Part shown: piece after piece, positions 35,376 through 42,811 of the stretch
Layout of the letters: each line of letters opens with the position of its first letter
Position numbering within the stretch: the first letter of the stretch is position 1
NCBI RefSeq assembly: GCF_029813835.1
Contig: NZ_JARVKV010000004.1
Location: forward strand, 150,932 to 214,931
Reading direction: 5' to 3'
Source: Streptomyces sp. DH37
GTDB lineage: Bacteria; Actinomycetota; Actinomycetes; Streptomycetales; Streptomycetaceae
DNA length: 64,000 bases
Program-made: the position numbers and the translations under genes
Notes under the pieces: model-generated
Told to the model about the DNA's origin: nothing
The model's input: only the letters and a program-made list of their open reading frames with translations
Databases searched by the model: none

Positions 35376-36575
35376 ATGGAACTCGGATTCCTCAGCCCGA
35401 TCATCGACCGGCCCGGCCCGTGGGCATCGGTCTACTTCGACATCTCGTGGAACACCGAGGACGCCGCAGCCCGCCACGGGCTCGCCGCCCGCGAGGTCCG
35501 CGACCAGCTGAAGAGCCGGGGCGCCGACGACCGCACCTGCGAGGCGGTGCACGACGCCCTCACCGCGCTGTCGCCCTCTTCCCGGGCGCCGGGGCACGCG
35601 CTGTTCGCCGCCGAGGGCGAGGTGGTCCTCGACCGGGCCCTGGCCGCACCGCCCCCCGGCGGACCGCAGGTCACCTGGGGCCCGCTGCCCCACACCACGC
35701 CCCTGCTGGACCTCATGGACACGGCGCCGAGCTGCCTGGTGGCCCGGATCGACCGCACCGGCGCCGACCTGGAGCTGCGCGACTCCTCCGGCAGGCGCGG
35801 GGTGGGCGAGGTCCAGGGCGAGGAGTACCAGCTGCACATCTCCCCGTCGGCCTCCTGGCGCGAGCGGCACTTCCAGAACTCGGTGGAGAACACCTGGGAC
35901 CGCAACGCCGCCCTCATCGCGGAGGCGCTGCGCGAACGCCGCGCCGAGACCGGCGCCGAACTGGTGGTGCTGGCCGGGGACGGCCGCGAGTGCCACGCCG
36001 TGCAGGACCGGCTGGCCCCCGAGCTGCGGGAGGTGTCCGTCATCGCGGGGCACGGGGTCCGCAACGCGGGCCGCAACCAGGCCGCGAGCGAGCGGAAGCT
36101 GGACGAGGAGGTGGAGGCGATCCGCGCCTCGCACGTGCGCCGCCGCGCCGCCGAGGCCATGGAGCGGTTCCAGGCCGGGCGGGTGCCGACCGACGACGGG
36201 AGGGTGGGAGCCGCCGAGGGGGTGCCCGCGCTGGTGGACGCGGCCCGCGAGCACCGCATCGCCGCCCTGCTGGTCCGCCCCGACGGACCCGACCTGCACC
36301 GCGAGGTGTGGGTGGGGGACGAGCCCGACCAGGTGGCGGTGCGCCGCACCGACCTGCAGTACCTGGGCGAGAGCCACCCGACCGGCGCCCGCGCCGACGA
36401 CGCGCTGCTGCGGTCGGCGGTGGCGACCGGCGCCGAGGTGATCTCCGTGGGACCCGTCGCGGACGAGCCGGACACCCCCGAAGGGCTGCCGGTGGGCGGA
36501 CTCGGCGCGCTGCTGCGCTGGCCGTACGGCGGGCCTCCGGCGGAGGGCGCGACGGGAGGCTCGGCGTCGGTGTAG
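35376..36575 (+). CDS. Vms1/eRF1-like protein of the Rv2629 (baeRF2) family
   Basis: 399 aa, cytoplasmic. The family follows the archaeal/eukaryotic release-factor-like layout. The N-terminal part has PWASVYFDISWNTEDAAARHGLAAREVRDQL. The centre has QGEEYQLHISPSASWRERHFQNSVENTWDRNAALIAEAL, seen as EEYQLHIS and FQNSVENTWDRN. The C-terminal part has REHRIAALLVRPDG and DDALLRSAVATGAEVISVGP. I see no GGQ motif. Relatives such as mycobacterial Rv2629 are linked to stress and hibernation, and Vms1-like proteins to peptidyl-tRNA release on stalled ribosomes; peptidyl-tRNA hydrolysis here is inference. GAGGAGGGAG precedes the ATG, and a SigB-type promoter lies just upstream. Confidence 0.85.
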   Translation: MELGFLSPIIDRPGPWASVYFDISWNTEDAAARHGLAAREVRDQLKSRGADDRTCEAVHDALTALSPSSRAPGHALFAAEGEVVLDRALAAPPPGGPQVTWGPLPHTTPLLDLMDTAPSCLVARIDRTGADLELRDSSGRRGVGEVQGEEYQLHISPSASWRERHFQNSVENTWDRNAALIAEALRERRAETGAELVVLAGDGRECHAVQDRLAPELREVSVIAGHGVRNAGRNQAASERKLDEEVEAIRASHVRRRAAEAMERFQAGRVPTDDGRVGAAEGVPALVDAAREHRIAALLVRPDGPDLHREVWVGDEPDQVAVRRTDLQYLGESHPTGARADDALLRSAVATGAEVISVGPVADEPDTPEGLPVGGLGALLRWPYGGPPAEGATGGSASV

Positions 36576-36653
36576 CCCTCCGGCACCTCTCTTGATGTCC
36601 ATATAGCGGAACCATCTTGCTCGTATGTCGAGACGCAGCGGTACGGTACGCGC

Positions 36654-37463
36654 ATGCCGAGACCGAACGCCGTGTACACCCACGGCCACCACGAGTCCGT
36701 CCTGCGCTCCCACCGGTGGCGTACCGCCGCCAACTCCGCCGCCTACCTCCTGCCCGCCCTGGCCCCGGGTCTGTCGGTGCTGGACGTGGGCTGCGGCCCG
36801 GGCACCATCACCGCGGACCTGGCCGCCCTGGTGGCGCCCGGGCGGGTGACGGCGGTGGACCGGTCCGGGGACGTCCTGGCCGAGGCGCGGGCGACCGCCG
36901 CCGCCCGCGGCCTGGCGAACGTCCGCTTCGCGCGGGCGGACGTCCTCGCCCTGGACTTCCCCGACGACTCCTTCGACGTCGTCCACGCCCACCAGGTGCT
37001 CCAGCACGTCGGGGACCCGGTGGCGGCGCTGCGGGAGATGCGCCGGGTGTGCCGCCCGGGCGGGATCGTCGCGGCCCGGGACGCCGACTACGCGTCGATG
37101 GCCTGGTACCCGCTGGTGCCCGGTCTGGACGACTGGCTGGACCTGTACCACCGGGTGGCCCGGGCGGGCGGCGGCGAGCCGGACGCGGGCCGCCGGCTGC
37201 TGTCCTGGACCCGCGAGGCCGGCCTCGCCGACACCGCCGCGACGGCGGACGTGTGGTGCTTCGCCTCGGACCGGGACCGCGCCTGGTGGAGCGGACTGTG
37301 GGCGGAGCGCACCACCTCCTCCTCCTACGCGTCCCTCGCCGTCGGGGGCGGGCACGCGAGCCGGCGGGAGCTGGAGCGGATCGCCGCGGCCTGGCACGAG
37401 TGGGGCGGGCGGCCCGACGGCTGGTTCTCGGTGCCGCACGGGGAGGTCCTGTGCCGGGTCTGA
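36654..37463 (+). CDS. Class I SAM-dependent methyltransferase (UbiE-like)
   Basis: 269 aa. Motif I VLDVGCGPGTITADLA (about residues 41-56), motif post-I VTAVDRSGDVLAEA, FARADVLALDFPDDSFDVVHAHQVLQH (motif II region) and MRRVCRPGGIVAARDADY (motif III) define a UbiE/COQ5-type methyltransferase. The C-terminal part, with SLAVGGGHASRRELERIAAAW, binds the substrate, which is unknown. There is no Shine-Dalgarno. TACGGT at 36642-36647 lies seven bases before the ATG, so a leaderless transcript is likely. The VOC gene follows after 57 bp. Confidence 0.92.
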   Translation: MPRPNAVYTHGHHESVLRSHRWRTAANSAAYLLPALAPGLSVLDVGCGPGTITADLAALVAPGRVTAVDRSGDVLAEARATAAARGLANVRFARADVLALDFPDDSFDVVHAHQVLQHVGDPVAALREMRRVCRPGGIVAARDADYASMAWYPLVPGLDDWLDLYHRVARAGGGEPDAGRRLLSWTREAGLADTAATADVWCFASDRDRAWWSGLWAERTTSSSYASLAVGGGHASRRELERIAAAWHEWGGRPDGWFSVPHGEVLCRV

Positions 37464-37520
37464 CCCGGGCCCGGCGGGGCGCGCCCCACACCGTACGCGC
37501 CTCCAACTAGGCTCCCCGGC

Positions 37521-37886
37521 ATGGAGATTCTGGGTACTGCGCTGCGCGTGTGTGTCGACGACCTGGACGCGGCGGCGGGCGTGTACGAGCGGCTGACGGG
37601 GGCCGAGGCCATGCGGTTCGCGCAGGGCCCCGTCGCGGCGGCCGCGGTCGGCCCCTTCCTGCTGCTGAGCGGCCCGCCCGGCCCGATGGAGGTCCTGAGC
37701 AAGGTCACCGCCACCCTGGCGGTGCGGGACGTGGACGAGGCGGTGGCCGACCTGCGGGCCGTCGGCGCCGAGATCATCGCCGGCCCCCAGTCCACCCCCG
37801 CCGGCCGGAACCTGGTGGCCCGTCACCCCGACGGCTCGGTCTTCGAGTACGTCGACCGCCGGGAGACGGACCGGGGACGGGGCTAG
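37521..37886 (+). CDS. VOC (glyoxalase/bleomycin-resistance fold) protein
   Basis: 121 aa with the betaalphabetabetabeta repeats of the VOC superfamily: LRVCVDDLDAAAGVYERLTGAEAM in the first module, and VRDVDEAVADLRAVGAEIIAGP, RNLVARHPDGSVFEYVDR (metal-ligand Glu region) in the second. Members include isomerases, dioxygenases and antibiotic-binding proteins, so the activity is unknown. Probably transcribed with the methyltransferase. Confidence 0.88.
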   Translation: MEILGTALRVCVDDLDAAAGVYERLTGAEAMRFAQGPVAAAAVGPFLLLSGPPGPMEVLSKVTATLAVRDVDEAVADLRAVGAEIIAGPQSTPAGRNLVARHPDGSVFEYVDRRETDRGRG

Positions 37887-37943
37887 GGACGGCGGCCCCG
37901 GGGGGGTCGAGCCGGGGCCGGCGGGGTCCGGCGGGGTCCGGCG

Positions 37944-38867
37944 TCAGGAGACCTCGATCACGATCTTCCCCCGGGCCCGCCCGGACTGGCTGAGCCGCCA
38001 CGCCTCGGCGGTCTCGGCCAGCGGCACCGCCCGGTCGACGTCGACCGTCAGCTTCCCGGCGTCGGCCAGGTCCGCCAGGGCGGTGAGGTCGGCCCGGTCG
38101 GGCCGTACGAACAGGTAGTGCCCGCCCTCGGCCATCACCCCGGTGTCGACGACCGACAGCACCCGGGAGGGGTCCTTGAGCACCTGCCGGGAGACGTCGA
38201 TCGCCTCGCCCCCGACGAAGTCGAACGCCGCGTCCACGCCGTCGGGCGCCAGCGCGCGCACCCGTTCGGCCAGCCCCTCGCCGTACTCCACCGGCTCGGC
38301 GCCCAGTTCCCGCAGGAAGCCGTGGTTGCGCTCGCCGGCGGTGCCGATGACCCGGGCGCCGCGGGCGGCCGCGATCTGCGTCGCCAGCGAGCCGACGCCG
38401 CCGGCCGCGGCGTGCACCAGCACGGTGTCGCCCTCCCCCACGCCCAGCCGCTCGATCGACTGGTACGCGGTGAGCCCGGCCAGCGGCAGCCCCGCCGCCT
38501 GCTGCCAGCTCAGCGCGGCGGGCTTGCGGGCCAGGGTGCGCACGGGCGCGGCGACCAGCTCGGCGTAGGTGCCGTTCTGCGCCCAGTCCTTGCGGACGTA
38601 CCCGATCACCTCGTCGCCGGGGGCGAACTCCTTCGCGTCCGGGCCGGTCCGCTCCACCACGCCCGCCACGTCCCAGCCGGGGACCAGCGGGAAGTGCGCG
38701 TCGAGGACCTGGTCGAGGTGGCCCGCCCCCACCTTCCAGTCCACCGGGTTCACCCCGGCCGCCTTCACCCGCACCAGGACCGCGTCCGGTCCCACCTTGG
38801 GCTCGGGCAGGTCGGCGAGGGTCAGGTCGTCGGGTCCGCCGTACTCGTTCAGAACGATTGCCTTCAT
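37944..38867 (-). CDS. NADP-dependent quinone oxidoreductase-like (MDR family)
   Basis: 307-aa zinc-independent medium-chain dehydrogenase/reductase: N-terminal GroES-like domain MKAIVLNEYGGPDDLTLADLPEP with VKAAGVNPVDWKVG, WDVAGVVERTG and GDEVIGYV. The nucleotide domain has VLVHAAAGGVGSLATQIAAARGARVIGTAG and the C-terminal part VDRAVPLAETAEAWRLSQSGRARGKIVIEV. The zinc-binding cysteines are absent. Typical activity is reduction of quinones or alkenals by NADPH. ATG 38867 begins the conserved strand. Confidence 0.93.
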   Translation of the reverse strand: MKAIVLNEYGGPDDLTLADLPEPKVGPDAVLVRVKAAGVNPVDWKVGAGHLDQVLDAHFPLVPGWDVAGVVERTGPDAKEFAPGDEVIGYVRKDWAQNGTYAELVAAPVRTLARKPAALSWQQAAGLPLAGLTAYQSIERLGVGEGDTVLVHAAAGGVGSLATQIAAARGARVIGTAGERNHGFLRELGAEPVEYGEGLAERVRALAPDGVDAAFDFVGGEAIDVSRQVLKDPSRVLSVVDTGVMAEGGHYLFVRPDRADLTALADLADAGKLTVDVDRAVPLAETAEAWRLSQSGRARGKIVIEVS

Positions 38868-38934
38868 GTCCGGCACAACTTCCCCGCCGGGGGTGATCAT
38901 TCCTCCCCCGGCGCCGCGGGCCCCCGGATGGCGG

Positions 38935-39165
38935 CTACCTGCGGCGCACCAGGTACATCCCGGACAGCAGCCCGATCACGCCGGGGATCAGCAGCGCCAC
39001 CCACAGCGGGATGGTGACGACGGGGACCAGCAGCCTGATCTCCGTCTCGTCGGTGTTCTGGAAGACGAAGACCAGGGTGGCGGCCAACAGCAGCAGCACC
39101 AGCACCCTGCCCGGGGCCAGGAAGCCGCGTGCGCCCTCGCCGCCCGTTCTCCTGTGTGTGTTCAT
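38935..39165 (-). CDS. LapA-domain (DUF1049) small membrane protein
   Basis: 76 aa with two membrane helices (GRVLVLLLLAATLVFVFQNTDE and VTIPLWVALLIPGVIGLLSGMYLVRR) separated by a short periplasmic turn EIRLLVPV. This is the lipopolysaccharide-assembly-protein-A/DUF1049 pattern. In Gram-positives its role is unknown; it is a structural membrane protein rather than an enzyme. The start gives a hydrophilic N-terminal leader RRTGGEGARG. Confidence 0.85.
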   Translation of the reverse strand: MNTHRRTGGEGARGFLAPGRVLVLLLLAATLVFVFQNTDETEIRLLVPVVTIPLWVALLIPGVIGLLSGMYLVRRR

Positions 39166-39212
39166 GGGTCCACCATGGGCGCGGGCGCCCCGGCCCGCCC
39201 GGCGTGCCGTCC

Positions 39213-39857
39213 CTACGGGGCGCCTCCGCCGTCCGTACGGGGGACGGCGACCGCGACGGCCGCCGCGTAGCCCCCGGGCGCCTGGACGTCGGTGAGCGTC
39301 CAGCCGGGGACCTCGGCGGGGGTCGCGAGGCTGCCGACGTAGGTGGTGCCCGGATCCTCGCCCAGCCCGGCTCCGGTGCCCTTGAGGTACGCCTCCTTCC
39401 GGGTCCAGCAGCGGGCGAAGGCGGCCGGGCGGTCGGCGGAGGGCAGCCTGCCGATCTCGGCGCGCTCGCGCGGGTGGAGGGCGGAGACGGTCTCGGCGAC
39501 CACGGCGGCCGTGGGGTGCGCCTCCACGTCGGCGCCCACGGGCGCCTCGTCCAGGGCGATCAGCACCACGTCGCCCGCGTGCGACAGCGAGAAGTGCACC
39601 GGGTTGCCGGGGACGGCCGGGCGGCCGTGCGGCCCGCCGCACAGCGGGCACGGCTCGCGGGTGAAGGGGACGGCGGCGGGATCGGTGCCCAGGACGGCGG
39701 CCAGTTCCAGGCGCAGGGCCGTGTGGGCGACCCGGTAGCGGTCGCGGTCGGCCTCGCGGACGAACGCCGCGGCACGGGCCCGCTCCTCCTCGGACAGGAC
39801 CGCGCCGTCGCGTGCGTCGGCCGCGTGCTCGGACACGCGCAGTACGTGCAGCTTCAA
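39213..39857 (-). CDS. 4'-phosphopantetheinyl transferase (Sfp type)
   Basis: 214 aa. It transfers the phosphopantetheine arm of CoA to carrier-protein serines in polyketide, peptide or fatty-acid synthases. Signature motifs: GADVEAH (magnesium-binding Asp/Glu), then FARCWTRKEAYLKGTG (the WxxKEA motif). N-terminal RDRYRVAHTALRLELA and NPVHFSLSHAGDVVLIALDEAPVG are also typical. The CPLCGG loop is common in actinobacterial members. The start is TTG 39857, with GAGGAG upstream. The methyltransferase gene lies 29 bp upstream on the same strand, so they are probably an operon. No carrier-protein gene is present here; its clients are elsewhere. Confidence 0.93.
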   Translation of the reverse strand: MKLHVLRVSEHAADARDGAVLSEEERARAAAFVREADRDRYRVAHTALRLELAAVLGTDPAAVPFTREPCPLCGGPHGRPAVPGNPVHFSLSHAGDVVLIALDEAPVGADVEAHPTAAVVAETVSALHPRERAEIGRLPSADRPAAFARCWTRKEAYLKGTGAGLGEDPGTTYVGSLATPAEVPGWTLTDVQAPGGYAAAVAVAVPRTDGGGAP

Positions 39858-39886
39858 TCCGTCTCCTCGGGGTGTCGTGCCGTCCG

Positions 39887-40597
39887 TCAGGGGCGTCTGA
39901 GGCAGGTGTACGTCCCGAACAGGCGGTCCTGGTACTCCGCCTCCACTATCTCGAACCCGGCGGCCTCCAGCATCGGCTCCAGCAGCCAGCGGAAGGTGCT
40001 GTGCTCGGTGCGCAGGTGCTCGGCGTAGTCCCGGCGGGTGTAGCCGAGCCGGGGGTCGTCGGCCGCGTTCGCCATCCACGCCTCCAGGACCTCCCCGGCC
40101 TCGCCCGGCCGGAAGTCGAAGACCAGGTCGCGGAGCCTGAGCACACCGCCGGACCGCAGGACGCGGGCGACGCGGTCCAGCGCCACCGCCTTCCAGAAGT
40201 CGGGCAGTTGGTGGAGGGCGTGCCGGGTGTGCACGGCGTCGGCGGGAGGGCCGGTGTGCTCGTAGCCGAGGAAGCCGGCCCGTACGCACTCCACGTTCGC
40301 CGCCCCCTCCTCCGCGGCCCGCGCCCGCAGGTGGTCCAGCATCGCGGGCGAGACGTCCACGGCCACCACCCGGGCGAACCGGCGGGCCGCCGCGAGCGCG
40401 AACCGCCCGGTCCCGGCCCCCAGGTCGACCACGGCCGCGTCCCGCCCCACCCCGTGGCGGCGCAGCGCGTCGACGTCCGGCGCGGGGTCGGGGTACCCCT
40501 GCTTGCGGTCGAAGCCCGCCACGAAGGCGGCGTCCAGGTGCTCGGGGCCGGCGTGGGCGAGCTCGTCGAGGGTCCAGGGCTCCGGCGTGGCGGTCAT
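39887..40597 (-). CDS. Class I SAM-dependent methyltransferase
   Basis: 236 aa. Motif I VVDLGAGTGRFALAAARRF, motif post-I RVVAVDVSPAMLDHLR, and RVLRSGGVLRLRDLVF (motif III) mark the SAM-binding domain. The C-terminal part has DPRLGYTRRDYAEHLRTEHSTFRWLLEPMLEAAGFEIVEAEY, an arrangement common in small-molecule methyltransferases. The substrate is unknown. It is followed 29 bp later by the phosphopantetheinyl transferase gene, which hints at secondary metabolism. Confidence 0.9.
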   Translation of the reverse strand: MTATPEPWTLDELAHAGPEHLDAAFVAGFDRKQGYPDPAPDVDALRRHGVGRDAAVVDLGAGTGRFALAAARRFARVVAVDVSPAMLDHLRARAAEEGAANVECVRAGFLGYEHTGPPADAVHTRHALHQLPDFWKAVALDRVARVLRSGGVLRLRDLVFDFRPGEAGEVLEAWMANAADDPRLGYTRRDYAEHLRTEHSTFRWLLEPMLEAAGFEIVEAEYQDRLFGTYTCLRRP

Positions 40598-40729
40598 GCG
40601 GCCGATCCTGGCACGGACACCCGTACGGGCGCTCCCTTTTTCACCCGGACGCCGCCCGCCCGCCCGGCGTCCGGCCGGGCGGGCGGGTGGTGGGAAGCCC
40701 GTTCGGGGAGACGGTGACGGCGAGGGGCC

Positions 40730-40825
40730 CCGGCCCCCTTGCCGGTGTTCGTGCCGGCCCCCTTGCCGGTGTTCGTGCCGGCCCCCTTGCCGGTGTCCTT
40801 GCCGGTGTCCGTGCCGGTGCCCGTG
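40730..40825. repeat. Tandem 24-bp repeat with 12-bp subrepeats
   Basis: Three copies of a 24-bp unit (left half CCGGCCCCCTTG, right half CCGGTGTTCGTG) occupy 40730-40801. The first two are identical. They continue as two 12-bp half-units CCGGTGTCCGTG and CCGGTGCCCGTG to 40825. The array lies between the end of the SDR gene and the start of the methyltransferase gene, both on the minus strand. Confidence 0.85.
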
Positions 40826-40851
40826 CCCCCGTTCCTCCGGCGCCGGCCGGT

Positions 40852-41631
40852 TCAGGCCGTGAAGCCCCCGTCCACGGCGATGGAGGCGCCGGTGATGTAC
40901 CGGCCCTGGGCGCCGGCCAGATGCGCCACCGTCGCCGCGATCTCCTCGGGCCGCCCGTAGCGTCCCAGTGCCGTCAGGCCGCTCTGGTACTCCGCGTCGG
41001 GTCCGTCGGCGGGGTTCATCTCGGTGTCCACGGGGCCGGGGTGGACGAGGTTGGCCGTGATGCCGCGCGGCCCCAGCTCCCTGGCCAGCGCCTTGGTCAG
41101 CCCGGTGAGCGCGGCCTTGCCGGCGGCGTACAGGGAGGCGCCGGGGAAGGCGACGCGCTCGACCACGCAGCTTCCGACGGTGACGATCCGCCCGCCCTCT
41201 CCCATGTGGGCGACGGCTGCCTGGCAGGCCAGGTAGGGGGCGCGGACGTTGACGTACAGCGTCCGGTCGACGTCCTCCCGCGTGACCCCGTCGATCGGCC
41301 CGAGGGCGGCGACCCCGGCGTTGTTCACCAGGATGTCGAGCCGCCCGAACTCCGCCGCGGCCGTCCCGACGGCGGCGCGTACGGCCGCCGGATCGGCGCC
41401 GTCGGCGCGCACGACCAGGGCGCGGCGGCCGAGCGCCTCGATCCGGTCGGCCACCCGCGCCGCGCGCTCCGCGGAGTCCCGGTGGGTCAGCGCCACGTCG
41501 GCGCCGTCCCGGGCGAGCCGGAGCGCCACGGCCTCGCCGATGCCGCGGCTGCCGCCGGTCACCAGGGCCACCCTGCCGTACAGGCCGTTCCTGTCCGCCA
41601 TGTCGGTCGTCTCAGTCGTTTTCGTGGACAT
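40852..41631 (-). CDS. SDR-family oxidoreductase (FabG-like)
   Basis: 259 aa. Classical SDR: cofactor motif VTGGSRGIGEAVALRLARDGADV, then NNAGVA, catalytic SCVVERVAFPGASLYAAGKAAL (Ser then YxxxK) and HPGPVDTEMNPADG, and the C-terminal GRYITGASIAVDGGFTA typical of FabG-type proteins. It is a probable NADPH-dependent ketone reductase with unknown substrate. ATG 41631 keeps the dinucleotide motif near the N-terminus. Its upstream region is occupied by an 11-bp direct repeat array shared with the divergent kinase-like gene. Confidence 0.92.
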   Translation of the reverse strand: MSTKTTETTDMADRNGLYGRVALVTGGSRGIGEAVALRLARDGADVALTHRDSAERAARVADRIEALGRRALVVRADGADPAAVRAAVGTAAAEFGRLDILVNNAGVAALGPIDGVTREDVDRTLYVNVRAPYLACQAAVAHMGEGGRIVTVGSCVVERVAFPGASLYAAGKAALTGLTKALARELGPRGITANLVHPGPVDTEMNPADGPDAEYQSGLTALGRYGRPEEIAATVAHLAGAQGRYITGASIAVDGGFTA

Positions 41632-41682
41632 GACTCGATCCTGACGCGGCGCGGCCGGGGGGTCCGGCGGCAATCGGACACC

Positions 41683-41770
41683 GCGTTCGGCGGTGGCCCG
41701 GAGGCGGTTCGGCGGTGCTTCGACGGTGCTTCGGCGGTGATTCGGAAGTGATTCGGAAGTGGTCCGGAGG
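41683..41770. repeat. Helically phased 11-bp direct repeats in a divergent promoter region
   Basis: Eight consecutive 11-bp units follow the pattern TGNTTCGGNGG: for example TGCTTCGACGG (41716), TGCTTCGGCGG (41727), TGATTCGGAAG (41738), TGATTCGGAAG (41749), TGGTCCGGAGG (41760). The spacing equals about one helical turn, which would place the same face of every unit on one side of the DNA. It fills the region between the SDR and kinase-like starts. Confidence 0.75.
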
Positions 41771-41802
41771 TGCGTCCCGGGCGCGGCCTATGCTCGGCTC
41801 CC

Positions 41803-42747
41803 ATGACGCCCGCCGACCCGGTGCCGCCCACCCTGCCCGTCGTCCGGACCGTCTCCGGCTATCCGGGCGGTCCCGCCTGGCTCGGCCGGCTGCCCGGCCT
41901 CGTCCGGGAGCTGGCCGAGCGCTGGGAGCTGGTGCCCGGCGAGCCGTTCGCCGGCGGCAGCGCCTCGTGGGTGGCGCCGGTGCGGCGCGCGGACGGCACC
42001 GACGCGGTGCTCAAGGTGGGCTGGCCGCACCGGGAGGCCGCCGGTGAGGGCGAGGCCCTGCGGCTGTGGGACGGGCGGGGCGCGGTGCGGCTGTACGAGC
42101 ACGACGCCGAGCGGTACGCGCTGCTGCTGGAGCGCTGCGCACCCGGCACCGAGCTGGGGAAGGCCGCCGGACTGCCCGCCGAGGAGCGGCTGCTGGCCGG
42201 GGCGGGGGTGCTGCGCGAGCTGTGGAGCACGCCCGTGCCGCCGGGCACGGGTCTGGAGGCGCTGGCGGACGTGACCGCCGGATGGGCGGACCTGGCCGAG
42301 GAGCGCATGGCGCGGCTCAGGCCCCCCGGCTTCGACCCGGCCCTGGTGGCGCTGGGGGTGCGGCTGCTGCGCGAACTGCCCGGAACGGCCGGCCGCGAGG
42401 TCGTGGTGCACGGCGACCTCAACCCCGGCAACGTCCTGGCCGCCGGGCGGCGGCCCTGGCTGGCGATCGACGCCAAGCCGATGACGGGCGACCCGCTGTA
42501 CGACCCCTGGCCGCTGGTCGAGCAGATCGACGCCCCCTTCGGCCGGCCCGTCCCGCGTCAGGTGGCCGCCTCGCGGTGCGCGCTGGTGGCCGACGCGCTC
42601 GGCGAGGACGCGGCGCGGCTCCAGGCGTGGGCGGCGGCGCGGCGCGTGGAGTCGGCGCTGTGGGCCGTGGCCGAGCGGGGCGACCTGGAGGCGGGTGCCG
42701 CGATGATGAGCCAGGTGCGCACCCTGGCGGACCTCGCGGGGCTGTGA
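41803..42747 (+). CDS. Aminoglycoside/hydroxyurea phosphotransferase-like kinase (APH(6) family)
   Basis: 314 aa. Fold of the APH/choline-kinase family: AVLKVGWPHREAAGEGEALRLWDG (ATP-binding lysine region), LLLERCAPGTEL (hinge), then the catalytic loop VVHGDLNPGNVLAAGRRPWLAIDAKPMTGDPLYDPW, seen as HGDLNPGNVL (catalytic Asp) and AIDAKPMTGDPLYD (metal-binding Asp). The KPMTGDPLYD ending is characteristic of streptomycin-6-kinase and hydroxyurea-kinase relatives. Whether it confers resistance cannot be told; housekeeping members exist. There is no Shine-Dalgarno; TATGCT at 41789 suggests a leaderless message. Confidence 0.85.
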   Translation: MTPADPVPPTLPVVRTVSGYPGGPAWLGRLPGLVRELAERWELVPGEPFAGGSASWVAPVRRADGTDAVLKVGWPHREAAGEGEALRLWDGRGAVRLYEHDAERYALLLERCAPGTELGKAAGLPAEERLLAGAGVLRELWSTPVPPGTGLEALADVTAGWADLAEERMARLRPPGFDPALVALGVRLLRELPGTAGREVVVHGDLNPGNVLAAGRRPWLAIDAKPMTGDPLYDPWPLVEQIDAPFGRPVPRQVAASRCALVADALGEDAARLQAWAAARRVESALWAVAERGDLEAGAAMMSQVRTLADLAGL

Positions 42748-42811
42748 GCCGCGGGGTCCGGTACGGGCGGGACGCTCGGACCAGTGCCCGGACCAGTACT
42801 CGGGTCGGCGC

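Noticed and set aside
41803..42747. Antibiotic resistance gene
   Set aside because: The fold and motifs fit, but many such kinases in Streptomyces have no known resistance role and no antibiotic cluster is present here.
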